64,000 bases of DNA from Pseudomonadota bacterium (GTDB lineage: Bacteria > Pseudomonadota > Gammaproteobacteria > Steroidobacterales > Steroidobacteraceae). Both the position numbers and the translations under genes were made by a program. The notes beneath the pieces were generated by a model. The model was not told the DNA's origin and searched no databases. It worked only from the letters and a program-made list of their open reading frames with translations. The DNA lies in contig JADIZR010000003.1 in the NCBI GenBank assembly GCA_016704655.1, forward strand, positions 124,001 to 188,000. Direction: 5' to 3'. Positions 51,682-59,743 of this stretch are shown piece by piece (the first letter of the stretch is position 1; each line of letters opens with the position of its first letter).

Positions 51682-52761
51682 TTACGCCTCGGCGACGAAA
51701 CCTTTCCAGGTCTTCATGTAACCGACGAACGCGGGGCCCAGGCCTTCTTCACGCAGGTGCCCGGCACTCACGGGCAGTGGCATCGACACGAAGTCGGGAT
51801 TCGCGCGCACGCGCTCGGGGAAGTCGTGGTGCAGTATCGCCGCGCGGCCGATCGTGACGAAATCCGCGCCATGCTCCAGGCATCTGCGCGCCGTCGCCGC
51901 ATCCATGATCTTGCCGGCCACGCCGACCTTCACATCGCGCCGGTCGAGGTCCATGAACCAGTCGACCAGCGGCTTCGACTTGAACGCGTCCTCGTTTGGC
52001 TCCTTGAACACGTCCCACAGCGACAGGTCGATGAAATCGAGCCGGCCGTCGTGCAGCAGGCCCTGGACGACCTGTCGCATCTCGCCGAGCAGCAGCCCGA
52101 AACGCTCGGGCGAAACACGGATGCCGAGCGTGAAGTCCGGGCGACAGCGCGCACGGACGCCGTCGATGATTTCGTACACGAGTCGGCAGCGGTTCTGCAG
52201 CGAACCGCCGTAACGATCCTCGCGCCGGTTGTACGTGCTGCTCAGGAACTGGCCCAGGATGTAGCCGTGTGCGCCGTGGAGCTCGACGCCATCGAAGCCG
52301 GCACGTTCGGCGCGCACTGCAGCTGCGATGAAGTCCGCGCGCAGCTGCTCGATCTCCGACAGCGTCAGCGCGCGCGACCCGGTTTCCGCGTCGTCCGACG
52401 GGCAGACGGGCTGCGTGCCGATCAGGTCCCGCGGCGAGCGCATGCCGGCGTGATGCAGTTGCACGTAAGCCGCGCTGCCTGCGGCCTTGATGCCCGCTGC
52501 GAGTCGCGTCAATCCGGGCAGGTGCGCGTCCGACCAGCAGCCGAGCTGGCCGGGAAAGCCCTGTCCCTGCGCCTGCACGTGCGATGCACAAGTCATCGTG
52601 GCGCCGAAGCCCCCGCGCGCACGCTGGGTGAGCCAGTGGTACTCGTCGTCAGAGAGCGTGCCGTCGGCGTGGCTCTGCAGGTTGGTGAGCGGCGCCAGCA
52701 TGAAGCGGTTCTTCAGGCCCGGCCCGCGCGTAAACGAGATGGGCTCGAATAGTGATGGCAT
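51682..52761 (-). CDS. NADH:flavin oxidoreductase, Old Yellow Enzyme family
   Basis: This FMN TIM-barrel protein of 359 residues should reduce an electrophilic alkene or related substrate with NAD(P)H. Signatures: KNRFMLAPLTN, YVQLHHAGMRS, AERAGFDGVELHGAHGYILG, then TYNRREDRYGGSLQNRCRLV and GIRVSPE, and near the end DFVTIGRAAILHHDFP. No iron-sulfur domain is attached, so it is of the short OYE type. The substrate is unknown. The gene stands between the hairpin region and fba on the minus strand. Confidence 0.92.
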   Translation of the reverse strand: MPSLFEPISFTRGPGLKNRFMLAPLTNLQSHADGTLSDDEYHWLTQRARGGFGATMTCASHVQAQGQGFPGQLGCWSDAHLPGLTRLAAGIKAAGSAAYVQLHHAGMRSPRDLIGTQPVCPSDDAETGSRALTLSEIEQLRADFIAAAVRAERAGFDGVELHGAHGYILGQFLSSTYNRREDRYGGSLQNRCRLVYEIIDGVRARCRPDFTLGIRVSPERFGLLLGEMRQVVQGLLHDGRLDFIDLSLWDVFKEPNEDAFKSKPLVDWFMDLDRRDVKVGVAGKIMDAATARRCLEHGADFVTIGRAAILHHDFPERVRANPDFVSMPLPVSAGHLREEGLGPAFVGYMKTWKGFVAEA

Positions 52762-52812
52762 GGTTGGGTACTTCTAATGGCGCAATGAGTGCAGTCGATC
52801 GGCCGACAGTAG

Positions 52813-52832
52813 AAGGGGGCGCTGGGCCCCTT
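52813..52832 (-). terminator. Hairpin downstream of fba
   Basis: AAGGGG and CCCCTT pair around GCGCTGGG, 27 bases after the fba stop in its direction, followed by CTACTGTC. Weak T-content; call rests on hairpin and position. Confidence 0.35.
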
Positions 52833-52834
52833 CC

Positions 52835-52860
52835 GACTAATCACTAATCACTAATCACTC
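52835..52860. repeat. Short tandem repeat (ACTAATC)n abutting the fba stop
   Basis: Three to four units of ACTAATC(A) end within the fba stop codon. It is similar in kind to the AGTCACC repeat before purA. Confidence 0.75.
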
Positions 52861-53923
52861 AATTGACGACCTGGTTCAGCTCGCCCTTCTTGTACCGCTC
52901 GGCCATCTTCTCGAGCGACAGCGGCTTGATCTTCGAGGCCTGGCCCGCGCAGCCGAACGCCTCGTACCGCAGCTTGCAGATGCCCCTGGCGGCCGCCTGC
53001 GCGTCGGCCAGGAATTTGCGCGGATCGAATTCGGAGGGCTTCTCCGACAGGTGCTTGCGGATCGCGCCGGTCATCGCCAGGCGGATGTCGGTGTCGATGT
53101 TGATCTTGCGCACGCCGTGCTTGATGCCCGTCACGATCTCTTCGACCGGCACGCCGTAGGTTTCCTTCATCTGGCCGCCGTGCTTGCGGATGACCTCTAG
53201 CCACTCCTGCGGCACGCTCGACGAGCCGTGCATCACCAGGTGCGTATTCGGGATGCGCGCGTGGATTTCCTTGATGCGCTCGATCGCGAGGATGTCGCCC
53301 GTGGGCTTGCGCGTGAACTTGTAGGCGCCGTGCGAGGTGCCGATGGCGATCGCCAGCGCGTCGCACTGCGTCTGCTTGACGAAGTCGGCGGCCTGGTCAG
53401 GGTCGGTCAGCAGGTCCTCGCGCGTCATGTGGCCTTCGGCGCCGTGTCCGTCTTCCTTGTCCGCCTTCATCGTCTCGAGCGAGCCGAGCACGCCGAGTTC
53501 GGCTTCGACCGTGATGCCGATCGCGTGCGCGAAGTCGACGACCTTGCGCGACGTCTCGACGTTGTATTCGTAGGAGGAGGGCGTCTTGCCGTCTTCCTTG
53601 AGCGAGCCGTCCATCATCACGCTCGAGAAACCCGAGCGGATGGCGGCCATGCACACCGCCGGCGACTGGCCGTGGTCCTGGTGCATGACCACCGGGATGT
53701 GCGGATATGCCTCGATGGCCGCCTGGATCAGGTGGCGAAGGAACGCCTCACCCGCGTACTTACGAGCGCCAGCCGAACCCTGCATGATCACCGGGCTGTT
53801 GGTTTCGTCGGCCGCTTCCATGATCGCGCGGACCTGCTCGAGGTTGTTGACGTTGAACGCCGGCAGTCCGTAGTGGTTTTCGGCGGCGTGGTCGAGCAGC
53901 TGGCGCATCGAGACGAGGGGCAT
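52859..53923 (-). CDS. fba: Fructose-bisphosphate aldolase, class II
   Basis: This zinc aldolase interconverts fructose-1,6-bisphosphate and two triose phosphates in glycolysis and gluconeogenesis. Zinc and substrate residues lie in VVMHQDHGQSPAVCMAAI (about residue 78), SVMMDGSLKEDG, EAELGVLGSLE, AIAIGTSHGAYKF, THLVMHGSSSVPQEW and NIDTDIRLAMTGAIRKHL. At 354 residues it belongs to the longer class IIA/CbbA-like form. No Calvin-cycle genes are nearby, so a glycolytic role is most likely. Confidence 0.96.
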   Translation of the reverse strand: MPLVSMRQLLDHAAENHYGLPAFNVNNLEQVRAIMEAADETNSPVIMQGSAGARKYAGEAFLRHLIQAAIEAYPHIPVVMHQDHGQSPAVCMAAIRSGFSSVMMDGSLKEDGKTPSSYEYNVETSRKVVDFAHAIGITVEAELGVLGSLETMKADKEDGHGAEGHMTREDLLTDPDQAADFVKQTQCDALAIAIGTSHGAYKFTRKPTGDILAIERIKEIHARIPNTHLVMHGSSSVPQEWLEVIRKHGGQMKETYGVPVEEIVTGIKHGVRKINIDTDIRLAMTGAIRKHLSEKPSEFDPRKFLADAQAAARGICKLRYEAFGCAGQASKIKPLSLEKMAERYKKGELNQVVN

Positions 53924-54015
53924 GGCTACGTTTCCTGTGGGGGAGTTCAGCCCTTGATTTTAACCGGTTTTGGCAACCCGACGATCACGGAAGGCCGCAG
54001 TTGCGCAGCTCATTT

Positions 54016-55044
54016 TCACGCCGCCCAATCCAGGATCACCTTGCCCGACTGGCCGCTGCGCATGATTTCGAAGCCGTCGCGGAACTCGGCGATGGGCAAC
54101 CGGTGCGTGATGACCGGCGAGATGTCGAGGCCGCTCTGCAGCATCGCCGACATCTTGTACCAGGTCTCGAACATCTCGCGCCCATAGACGCCCTTGATCA
54201 CCAGGCCCTTGAAGATCACCTGGTTCCAGTCGATGGCGGTGTCTTCGGGCGGGATGCCGAGCAGGGCGACGCTGCCGCCGTGGTGCATCGTGCGCAGCAG
54301 GTCGCGGAACGCGGCCGGGTTGCCCGACATCTCGAGGCCGACGTCGAAGCCCTCGACCATGCCGAGGTCCGTCATCGTCTGGTCGAGCGTATCGCGGCTC
54401 ACGTTGACGGCTTTCGTCGCGCCCATCTTGCGCGCGAGATCCAGCCGGTAGTCGTTGACGTCGGTGATGACGATGTGGCGCGCACCCACGTGGCGGGCGA
54501 TCGCGACGGCCATGATGCCGATCGGGCCCGCCCCCGTGATCAGCACGTCCTCGCCGACCAGGTTGAACGACAGCGCCGTGTGCGTCGCGTTGCCGAACGG
54601 ATCGAGGATCGAGGCCACGTCGTCCGTGATCGCGTCACTGAGCTTGAACGCGTTGAACGCGGGGATCACGAGGTACTCGGCAAAGCAGCCCTGGCGGTTC
54701 ACCCCGACGCCGACCGTGTTGCGGCAGAGGTGGCGGCGCCCGGCGCGGCAGTTGCGGCAGTAGCCGCAAGTGATGTGGCCTTCGCCAGACACGCGGTCAC
54801 CGACCTTGAAGCCCTGGACCTCGCTGCCCAGTTCGACGATCCTGCCCACGTACTCGTGGCCCACGGCCATCGGCACGGGGATCGTCTTCTGCGCCCACTG
54901 GTCCCAGAGGTAGATGTGCATGTCGGTGCCGCAGATCGCGGTCTTGTCGATCTTGATCAGCACGTCGTTGGGGCCGACCCTGGGCTCCGGAATGTCTTCC
55001 ATCCAGATGCCGGGTTCGGCTTTAGCCTTGACCAGTGCCTTCAT
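54016..55044 (-). CDS. tdh: L-threonine 3-dehydrogenase
   Basis: Tdh oxidises threonine to 2-amino-3-ketobutyrate with NAD. Catalytic zinc ligands are in CGTDMHIYLWDQW and PMAVGHEYVGRIVELG; structural zinc cysteines are in CGYCRNCRAGRRHLCRNT (about residues 94-111); the nucleotide fold begins VLITGAGPIGIMAVAIARHVG. It has 342 residues, the standard length. It lies 57 bases downstream of kbl; the two enzymes form the threonine-to-glycine route. Confidence 0.97.
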   Translation of the reverse strand: MKALVKAKAEPGIWMEDIPEPRVGPNDVLIKIDKTAICGTDMHIYLWDQWAQKTIPVPMAVGHEYVGRIVELGSEVQGFKVGDRVSGEGHITCGYCRNCRAGRRHLCRNTVGVGVNRQGCFAEYLVIPAFNAFKLSDAITDDVASILDPFGNATHTALSFNLVGEDVLITGAGPIGIMAVAIARHVGARHIVITDVNDYRLDLARKMGATKAVNVSRDTLDQTMTDLGMVEGFDVGLEMSGNPAAFRDLLRTMHHGGSVALLGIPPEDTAIDWNQVIFKGLVIKGVYGREMFETWYKMSAMLQSGLDISPVITHRLPIAEFRDGFEIMRSGQSGKVILDWAA

Positions 55045-55101
55045 GCTTCGGCTCTCCAGCGGCGCGGTCGCGCCTCGATCGGTGTGTGTGCCGGCCAGGC
55101 A

Positions 55102-56291
55102 TTAGCGGATGACGCCGAGTTCGCGGCCGACGGCGATGAAACCCTCGATGGCCCGTTCCAGCTGCTCCAGTGAGTGACCCGCGGTCATCTGCGTGCGGAT
55201 GCGGGCCTTGCCCATGGGGACGACGGGGTACGAGAAGCCGATGACGTAGACGCCGCGCTCCAGCAGCTTTTCCGCGAACTTCGAGGCAAGGGCCGCGTCG
55301 CCCAGCATGACCGGCGCAATAGGTGCTCGCCTGGGACGAGATGGAAGCCGGCCTCGTTCATGCGGCGGCGGAAGTGCGCGGTGTTGCGACGCAGGTTCGC
55401 GCGTAACTCGTCGCCATCCTCGATCAGGTCGAGCACCCGCAGCGTCGAGGCCGCGATCACGGGCGGGACGCTGTTCGAGAACAGGTACGGGCGGGAGCGC
55501 TGCCGCAACCAGCCGACGATCTCCTTGCGCGCCGCCGTGTAGCCACCCGCCGCGCCACCCAGTGCCTTGCCGAGCGTGCCCGTGAGGATGTCGATGCGAC
55601 CCATCACGTCGCGGAACTCCGGCGTGCCGCGGCCCCCCTGGCCGATGAAGCCGGTGGCGTGCGAGTCGTCCACCATCACGAGCGCACCGTAGCGGTCAGC
55701 GAGATCGCAGATTTCCCGCAAGCGCGCGATGACGCCGTCCATCGAGAACACGCCGTCGGTCGCAATGAGCTTCACTCGCGCGCCAGACGCTTCCTTGAGG
55801 CGTGTCTCGAGCTCGTCGATGTCGTCGTTGGCATAACGCAGGCGCTGCGCCTTGCACAGGCGAATGCCGTCGATGATGCTGGCATGGTTGAGCGCGTCGC
55901 TGATCACCGCGTCCTGCTCGTCGAGCAAGGTCTCGAACAGCCCGCCGTTGGCGTCGAAGCACGACGAATACAGGATCGTGTCGTCCATGCCGAGGAACGC
56001 GCTGAGGCGCGCCTCGAGTTCCTTGTGCACGCCCTGCGTGCCGCAGATGAAGCGTACCGAGGCCATGCCGTAGCCGTACCGGTCGAGCGCCCGATGTGCG
56101 GCCTCGCGGATCGAGGGATGATTTGCCAGCGCCAGGTAATTGTTGGCGCAGAGGTTGATCAGTTCGCGGCCGTCGGCGAGCCTGACCACGGGTTGCTGCG
56201 GCGAGGCCAGCACGCGCTCCGGCTTGAAGAGACCGGCGCCCTTCAGGTCTTCGGTCTGGCCGGCCAGTCGGTCGAGAAAGCCACGATCCAT
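55102..56291 (-). CDS. kbl: 2-amino-3-ketobutyrate coenzyme A ligase (one apparent frameshift)
   Basis: Kbl cleaves the Tdh product with CoA to glycine and acetyl-CoA. The alpha-oxoamine synthase fold is evident: LINLCANNYLALANHP, YGYGMASVRFICGTQGVHKE, MVDDSHATGFIGQGGRGTPE and the PLP-lysine motif ILTGTLGKALGGAAGGYTA. Near 55322 one C is missing (relatives read GEHPIAPVML); mended, the protein has 396 residues and ends GRELGVIR. Start ATG 56291. It shares an upstream region with the divergent hslR, where both strands show TATAAT boxes. Confidence 0.93.
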
Positions 56292-56322
56292 GGGGGTGGG
56301 CGCCTGCAGCTGCGGAACGCGG

Positions 56323-56328
56323 ATTATA
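56323..56328 (-). promoter_or_regulatory. -10 box of kbl-tdh
   Basis: Minus-strand TATAAT (reverse of ATTATA) 31 bases before the kbl ATG. It lies back to back with the plus-strand -10 box of hslR, 7 bases away. Confidence 0.5.
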
Positions 56329-56335
56329 GGGGCCT

Positions 56336-56341
56336 TATAAT
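56336..56341 (+). promoter_or_regulatory. -10 box of hslR, possible leaderless start
   Basis: TATAAT ends 6 bases before the GTG start (TATAATCGTGCCGTG), the same geometry as at nnr (13423). Confidence 0.5.
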
Positions 56342-56347
56342 CGTGCC

Positions 56348-56826
56348 GTGGCACCCCGCAAGAACGATCCGTCGCGCCGGCGAGGCGACGACGATGGACA
56401 GGACAGCCCCGATGGCCGCGGTGGCCGGGTGGTTCACTTCGAGTCGACAAATGGCTCTGGTGCACCCGGTTTTTCAAGACCCGCAGCCTCGCGCAGGAGG
56501 CCGTCGACGGCGGGCACGTGCAGGTGGACGGCGACCGGATAAAGGCATCGCGCGTCGTGAAGCCGGGCGACCGGCTGCAGATCACGCGGGAACGCGAGCG
56601 GTTCGTCGTCGACGTCGTGTCGATCCCCGTGCGGCGTGGACCCGCGGCCGAAGCCCGCCAGCACTACCGCGAGACCGCGGAGAGCGAGGCCGGCCGGGCG
56701 CACATCCGCGAGCTGAACCGGCTCGCGGGACCGGTGTCCACCGGGCGTCCCGACAAGCGGGAACGGCGCAATCTCATGCGGATCGTGAAAGGCCGGGGAG
56801 GCCTGCCGGACGACGGCTTGCCCTAG
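56348..56826 (+). CDS. hslR: Ribosome-associated heat shock protein Hsp15 (S4 domain), one apparent frameshift
   Basis: Hsp15 binds stalled 50S subunits carrying nascent chains. The S4 RNA-binding domain is clear: VDKWLWCTRFFKTRSLAQEA, VDGGHVQVDGDRIKASRVVK, PGDRLQITRERE, followed by the basic tail HIRELNRLAGPVSTGRPDKR and RERRNLMRI. The charged start (MAPRKNDPSRRRGDDDG) is in another frame; one base, probably a C in the GTTCACTTCGAG region near 56434, is missing between them. Mended length about 159 residues. A TATAAT sits just before the GTG start. Confidence 0.85.
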
Positions 56827-56916
56827 GGTTTCAGTTCACCCCAGGTTCGTGATCAGGCGCACATTCACGGTCACATTGGCAGGGTACTTTGGGGGCCTTC
56901 CCGGAGAACCTGGATC

Positions 56917-57096
56917 ATGAGCCGCATACCTGAGCCGAACGACGACCGCATTGCCGGCGACTGGGAGTCCGTGACGCTGAGTCGCATTGCGGCACGAGTC
57001 GAGGACCTGGCCGCGCTGCCGGCGGAAGTCGATGACTTCGGCTGGGAAGCGAGCGTGCTCGAAAAGCTGCGCCTGCGCCTGAACGAGGTCGAGTAG
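56917..57096 (+). CDS. Small acidic hypothetical protein (59 aa)
   Basis: An ATG preceded by CGGAGAA opens 59 codons: MSRIPEPNDDRIAGDWESVT, then RIAARVEDLAALPAEVDDFG and a helical end EKLRLRLNEVE. Codon use is as in neighbouring genes and no overlapping alternative is better. The protein is acidic and cytoplasmic. No family is recognised. Confidence 0.5.
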   Translation: MSRIPEPNDDRIAGDWESVTLSRIAARVEDLAALPAEVDDFGWEASVLEKLRLRLNEVE

Positions 57097-57187
57097 GTAA
57101 CGGCTCCCGCGCGCTGGCGAGGCACGCCCGCCAGTGTAAGCTCGCCGCTGACACACAGATTCCAGCAGCGCTGGAGGGAATCCGTCG

Positions 57188-57958
57188 ATGTCGGTGTCCT
57201 TGCTTGGGTCGCGCTCGACGCGGCTCTTCATCCTGCTGACTGCATTCTTCGTCGGCAACGCCGTCGTCGCCGAGTTCGTCGGCGTCAAGATCTTTGCGCT
57301 CGAAGAGACGCTCGGCCTGCCGCCGTTCGGCTGGAACCTGTTCGGCCAGCAAGGGTCGCTCAATTTCACGGCTGGCGTGCTGATCTGGCCCATCGTCTTC
57401 ATCCTGACGGACGTCATCAACGAGTACTTCGGCCGCCGTGGCGTGCGCCTGATCTCGTACGCCGCGATCGGGATGATTTCCTACGGCTTCCTGTTCGCGT
57501 ACGCGTCGATTCACCTGGCGCCCGCCGACTTCTGGGTGACGGTCAATGCGGAGCGCGGCGTGCCTGACATGCAGGCCGCCTACAGCAACGTCTTCGGCCA
57601 GGGCCTGTGGACGATCGGCGGTTCGATCACTGCGTTCTTCGTCGGCCAGGTGATCGACGTCAACGTCTTCCACTACATCCGCAAGGCGACCGGCGAACGC
57701 TGGATCTGGTTGCGCGCGACGGCATCGACGGCGGTCTCACAGCTGATCGACAGCTTCGTCGTGCTCTACATCGCCTTCGTCCTCGGGCCGCAGCAATGGC
57801 CGATCTCGCTGTTCCTCGCGGTCGGCACGGTGAACTACTGCTACAAGATGGTGGCGGCCGTGGGCCTGAGTCCGCTGCTGTACCTGTCGCGCCGGTGGAT
57901 CGAGAGCTTCCTCGGTCCCGCAGAGGCGGCACGGCTGAAGGCGGAAGCGGCTGCCTGA
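57188..57958 (+). CDS. Queuosine precursor transporter, YhhQ/VUT family
   Basis: A 256-residue inner membrane protein with about six helices (LFILLTAFFVGNAVVAEFVG, LNFTAGVLIWPIVFILTDVI, AAIGMISYGFLFAYAS, GGSITAFFVGQVIDVNVFHY, TAVSQLIDSFVVLYIAFVL, FLAVGTVNYCYKM). The motif TDVINEYFGRRGVR and the DVNVFHYIRKATGERWIWLR segment belong to the VUT/YhhQ family, which imports queuosine precursors. Together with queG at 12331 this fits queuosine synthesis or salvage. GGAGGG precedes the ATG by 9 bases. Hydrophobic ends suggest complete length. Confidence 0.88.
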   Translation: MSVSLLGSRSTRLFILLTAFFVGNAVVAEFVGVKIFALEETLGLPPFGWNLFGQQGSLNFTAGVLIWPIVFILTDVINEYFGRRGVRLISYAAIGMISYGFLFAYASIHLAPADFWVTVNAERGVPDMQAAYSNVFGQGLWTIGGSITAFFVGQVIDVNVFHYIRKATGERWIWLRATASTAVSQLIDSFVVLYIAFVLGPQQWPISLFLAVGTVNYCYKMVAAVGLSPLLYLSRRWIESFLGPAEAARLKAEAAA

Positions 57959-57980
57959 CACCTCACCCGTCTTGCACGTT

Positions 57981-58185
57981 GAGCCAGCTCCGGTCGTCCT
58001 GCGCGCCCCGGGTCTCACGCGCTTCGTGAATCGCGCGGAGGACCCGCACGATTCACGGCGAACCTTGCTCGAACGGGTGCTCGGCGATGGTGCCAGCAAC
58101 TGGTCGGATGGGGTGTGGCCGCCTCACACCAACGCTCGAGCTGCGGCGCTCGACACGGGGCGCGCAGGACGACCGGAACTGGCTC
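57981..58185. repeat. Long inverted repeat (30-bp arms, one mismatch)
   Basis: GAGCCAGCTCCGGTCGTCCT (57981 onward, 30 bases) is the reverse complement, but for one base, of 58156-58185. The enclosed 145 bases hold a smaller pair, GTGAATCG and CGATTCAC. Confidence 0.85.
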
Positions 58186-58323
58186 CACGCGCTCTCGGCC
58201 TGGCAGTCCTCGCTGATGTCGCCATCTCGCCCGCGTCGTCCAGCCTGCGGCCGCGGTTGTCATCGGCCCCGTGTCCGCGCCACTGCACGCAAACGACTCG
58301 CCGTTGCCACCGGTCCCTGCTTC

Positions 58324-58417
58324 CTCCGCGCTCCGTGTCGGACGCCGCCGCTCGAGCAAGGTTCGCCGCAAACGAACTTGTTCGTTTGCGATGCGCGGGA
58401 GACTTCGGAGCGCGGAG
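58324..58417. repeat. Nested inverted repeats around a perfect palindrome
   Basis: CTCCGCGCTCCG (58324-58335) pairs with CGGAGCGCGGAG (58406-58417). Inside, CGCAAACGAAC (58367-58377) pairs perfectly with GTTCGTTTGCG (58380-58390) with only TT between, a strong hairpin. Confidence 0.85.
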
Positions 58418-58492
58418 CCAGTCCGGGCTTGGTGCGACGTGAGCCGCTTGCACCAACTCGTGCCGTCAGCACTGACGCGCGAGAGGCTGGAG

Positions 58493-59734
58493 TTACTTGA
58501 CCAGCTGGTTCAGCTCGAAGATCGGCAACAGCATCGCGAGCACGATGACGAGCACCAGCCCGCCCATCACCAGGATCATCAGCGGGCCAAGCAGACCGAC
58601 CAGCGCCTGCAGCAGCGAATCGAGCTCGCGCTCCTGGTGATGCGCCGCACGCTCGAGCAAAGTGTCGAGTTCGCCGCTCGACTCGCCGCTCGAGATCAGG
58701 TGGATCATCATCGGCGGAAACAGCCGGCTCTGGCCGAGCGACTTGCCGATGGGCGCGCCTTCGCGCACGCGGATCGCGGCATCCGCCACCGCCGCCTTCA
58801 TGGGCAGGTTGGTCACGACCTCGCCTGAAATGCGCAGCGCCTCGAGCACCGGCACGGTGCTGGCGGTGAGCGTGCTCAGCGTGCGTGCAAACCGCGCCGT
58901 GTTCGAGCCGCGCACGATCTTGCCGATCAGCGGCAGGCGCAGCAGCAGGTCGTGCCAGCGGCGGCGGTTCGACTCGACGCGCAGCCAGCGCGAGAACAGC
59001 CAGGCCGCCAGGCCGATGCCGACGATCAGCAACAGGCCGTACTCGCGCATGAAGTCGCTGCCCGCAATCAGCGCCTGGGTCAGCAACGGCAGCTCAGCCT
59101 CGCTGTTGCGGAAGACCTCCACGACCTTCGGCACGACCGACACCAGCAGGAAGAACACGATCGCGACGCACACCACGAACAGCATCACCGGGTAGAGCAG
59201 GGCACCCAGCGTGCGGCTGCGCAGTTCCTCGCGGTTCTCCGTGTAATCGGCCAGCCGTTCGAGGACCGCATCGAGGTGGCCGGACTGCTCGCTGGCCGCG
59301 ACCGTGGCACGGTACAGTTCGGGGAAACTGTTGGGAAACTCGGCGAGGCTGTCGGCGAGGGTGTAACCCTCCATGACCTTCGAGCGCACGCCGAGCAGCG
59401 TGTTGCGCACCTTCGGCTTGTCCGTCTGCTGCGAGACAGCGAGCAGCGCTTCCTCGAGCGGCAGCGAGGACTTGACCAGTGTCGCCAGCTGGCGCGTGAC
59501 CAGGGACAGGTCCGCTGCGCTCAACCCGCGCTGAAACTTGAACGTGAACCGGGGCGCGGAGCCACCGCCTGCGGTTGCGGCCTGCTTCTGCTCGCCGACC
59601 ACCTCCGTGACCGACACCGGCAGCAGCGCCTGCTCGCGCAGCAACTGCCGCACGTGGCGCGCGGTGTCGCCCTCGAGAACGCCCTTGCGCTCCCGGCCAC
59701 CCGCGTCGACCGCAACGTACAGGAAAGCCGCCAT
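58493..59734 (-). CDS. gspF: Type II secretion inner membrane protein GspF
   Basis: GspF is the polytopic platform protein of the type II secretion machine. Two GspF domains (about residues 75-195 and 275-400) each carry the repeat pattern; TLADSLAEFPNSFPELYRAT and GAPIGKSLGQSRLFPPMMIH are the matching segments. Three membrane helices are visible (ALLYPVMLFVVCVAIVFFLL, LLLIVGIGLAAWLF, LMILVMGGLVLVIVLAMLLP). It has 413 residues, the usual length. It begins 9 bases after gspE. Confidence 0.96.
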   Translation of the reverse strand: MAAFLYVAVDAGGRERKGVLEGDTARHVRQLLREQALLPVSVTEVVGEQKQAATAGGGSAPRFTFKFQRGLSAADLSLVTRQLATLVKSSLPLEEALLAVSQQTDKPKVRNTLLGVRSKVMEGYTLADSLAEFPNSFPELYRATVAASEQSGHLDAVLERLADYTENREELRSRTLGALLYPVMLFVVCVAIVFFLLVSVVPKVVEVFRNSEAELPLLTQALIAGSDFMREYGLLLIVGIGLAAWLFSRWLRVESNRRRWHDLLLRLPLIGKIVRGSNTARFARTLSTLTASTVPVLEALRISGEVVTNLPMKAAVADAAIRVREGAPIGKSLGQSRLFPPMMIHLISSGESSGELDTLLERAAHHQERELDSLLQALVGLLGPLMILVMGGLVLVIVLAMLLPIFELNQLVK

Positions 59735-59743
59735 GGTGCGCCG

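Larger units (their letters stand above)
57959..58492. other. Structured intergenic region with nested inverted repeats
   Basis: About 530 bases between the transporter and gspF have no supported gene. They contain a 30-bp inverted repeat pair 145 bases apart (57981-58010 and 58156-58185), an 11-bp palindrome at 58367-58390, and 12-bp arms CTCCGCGCTCCG around it. Overlapping open frames on both strands result from high GC. Confidence 0.6.

Noticed and set aside
57972..58500. Open frames of 110-156 codons between the transporter and gspF
   Set aside because: Frames are open on both strands at once across the inverted repeats, with Arg/Ala/Pro-rich translations and no start signals.
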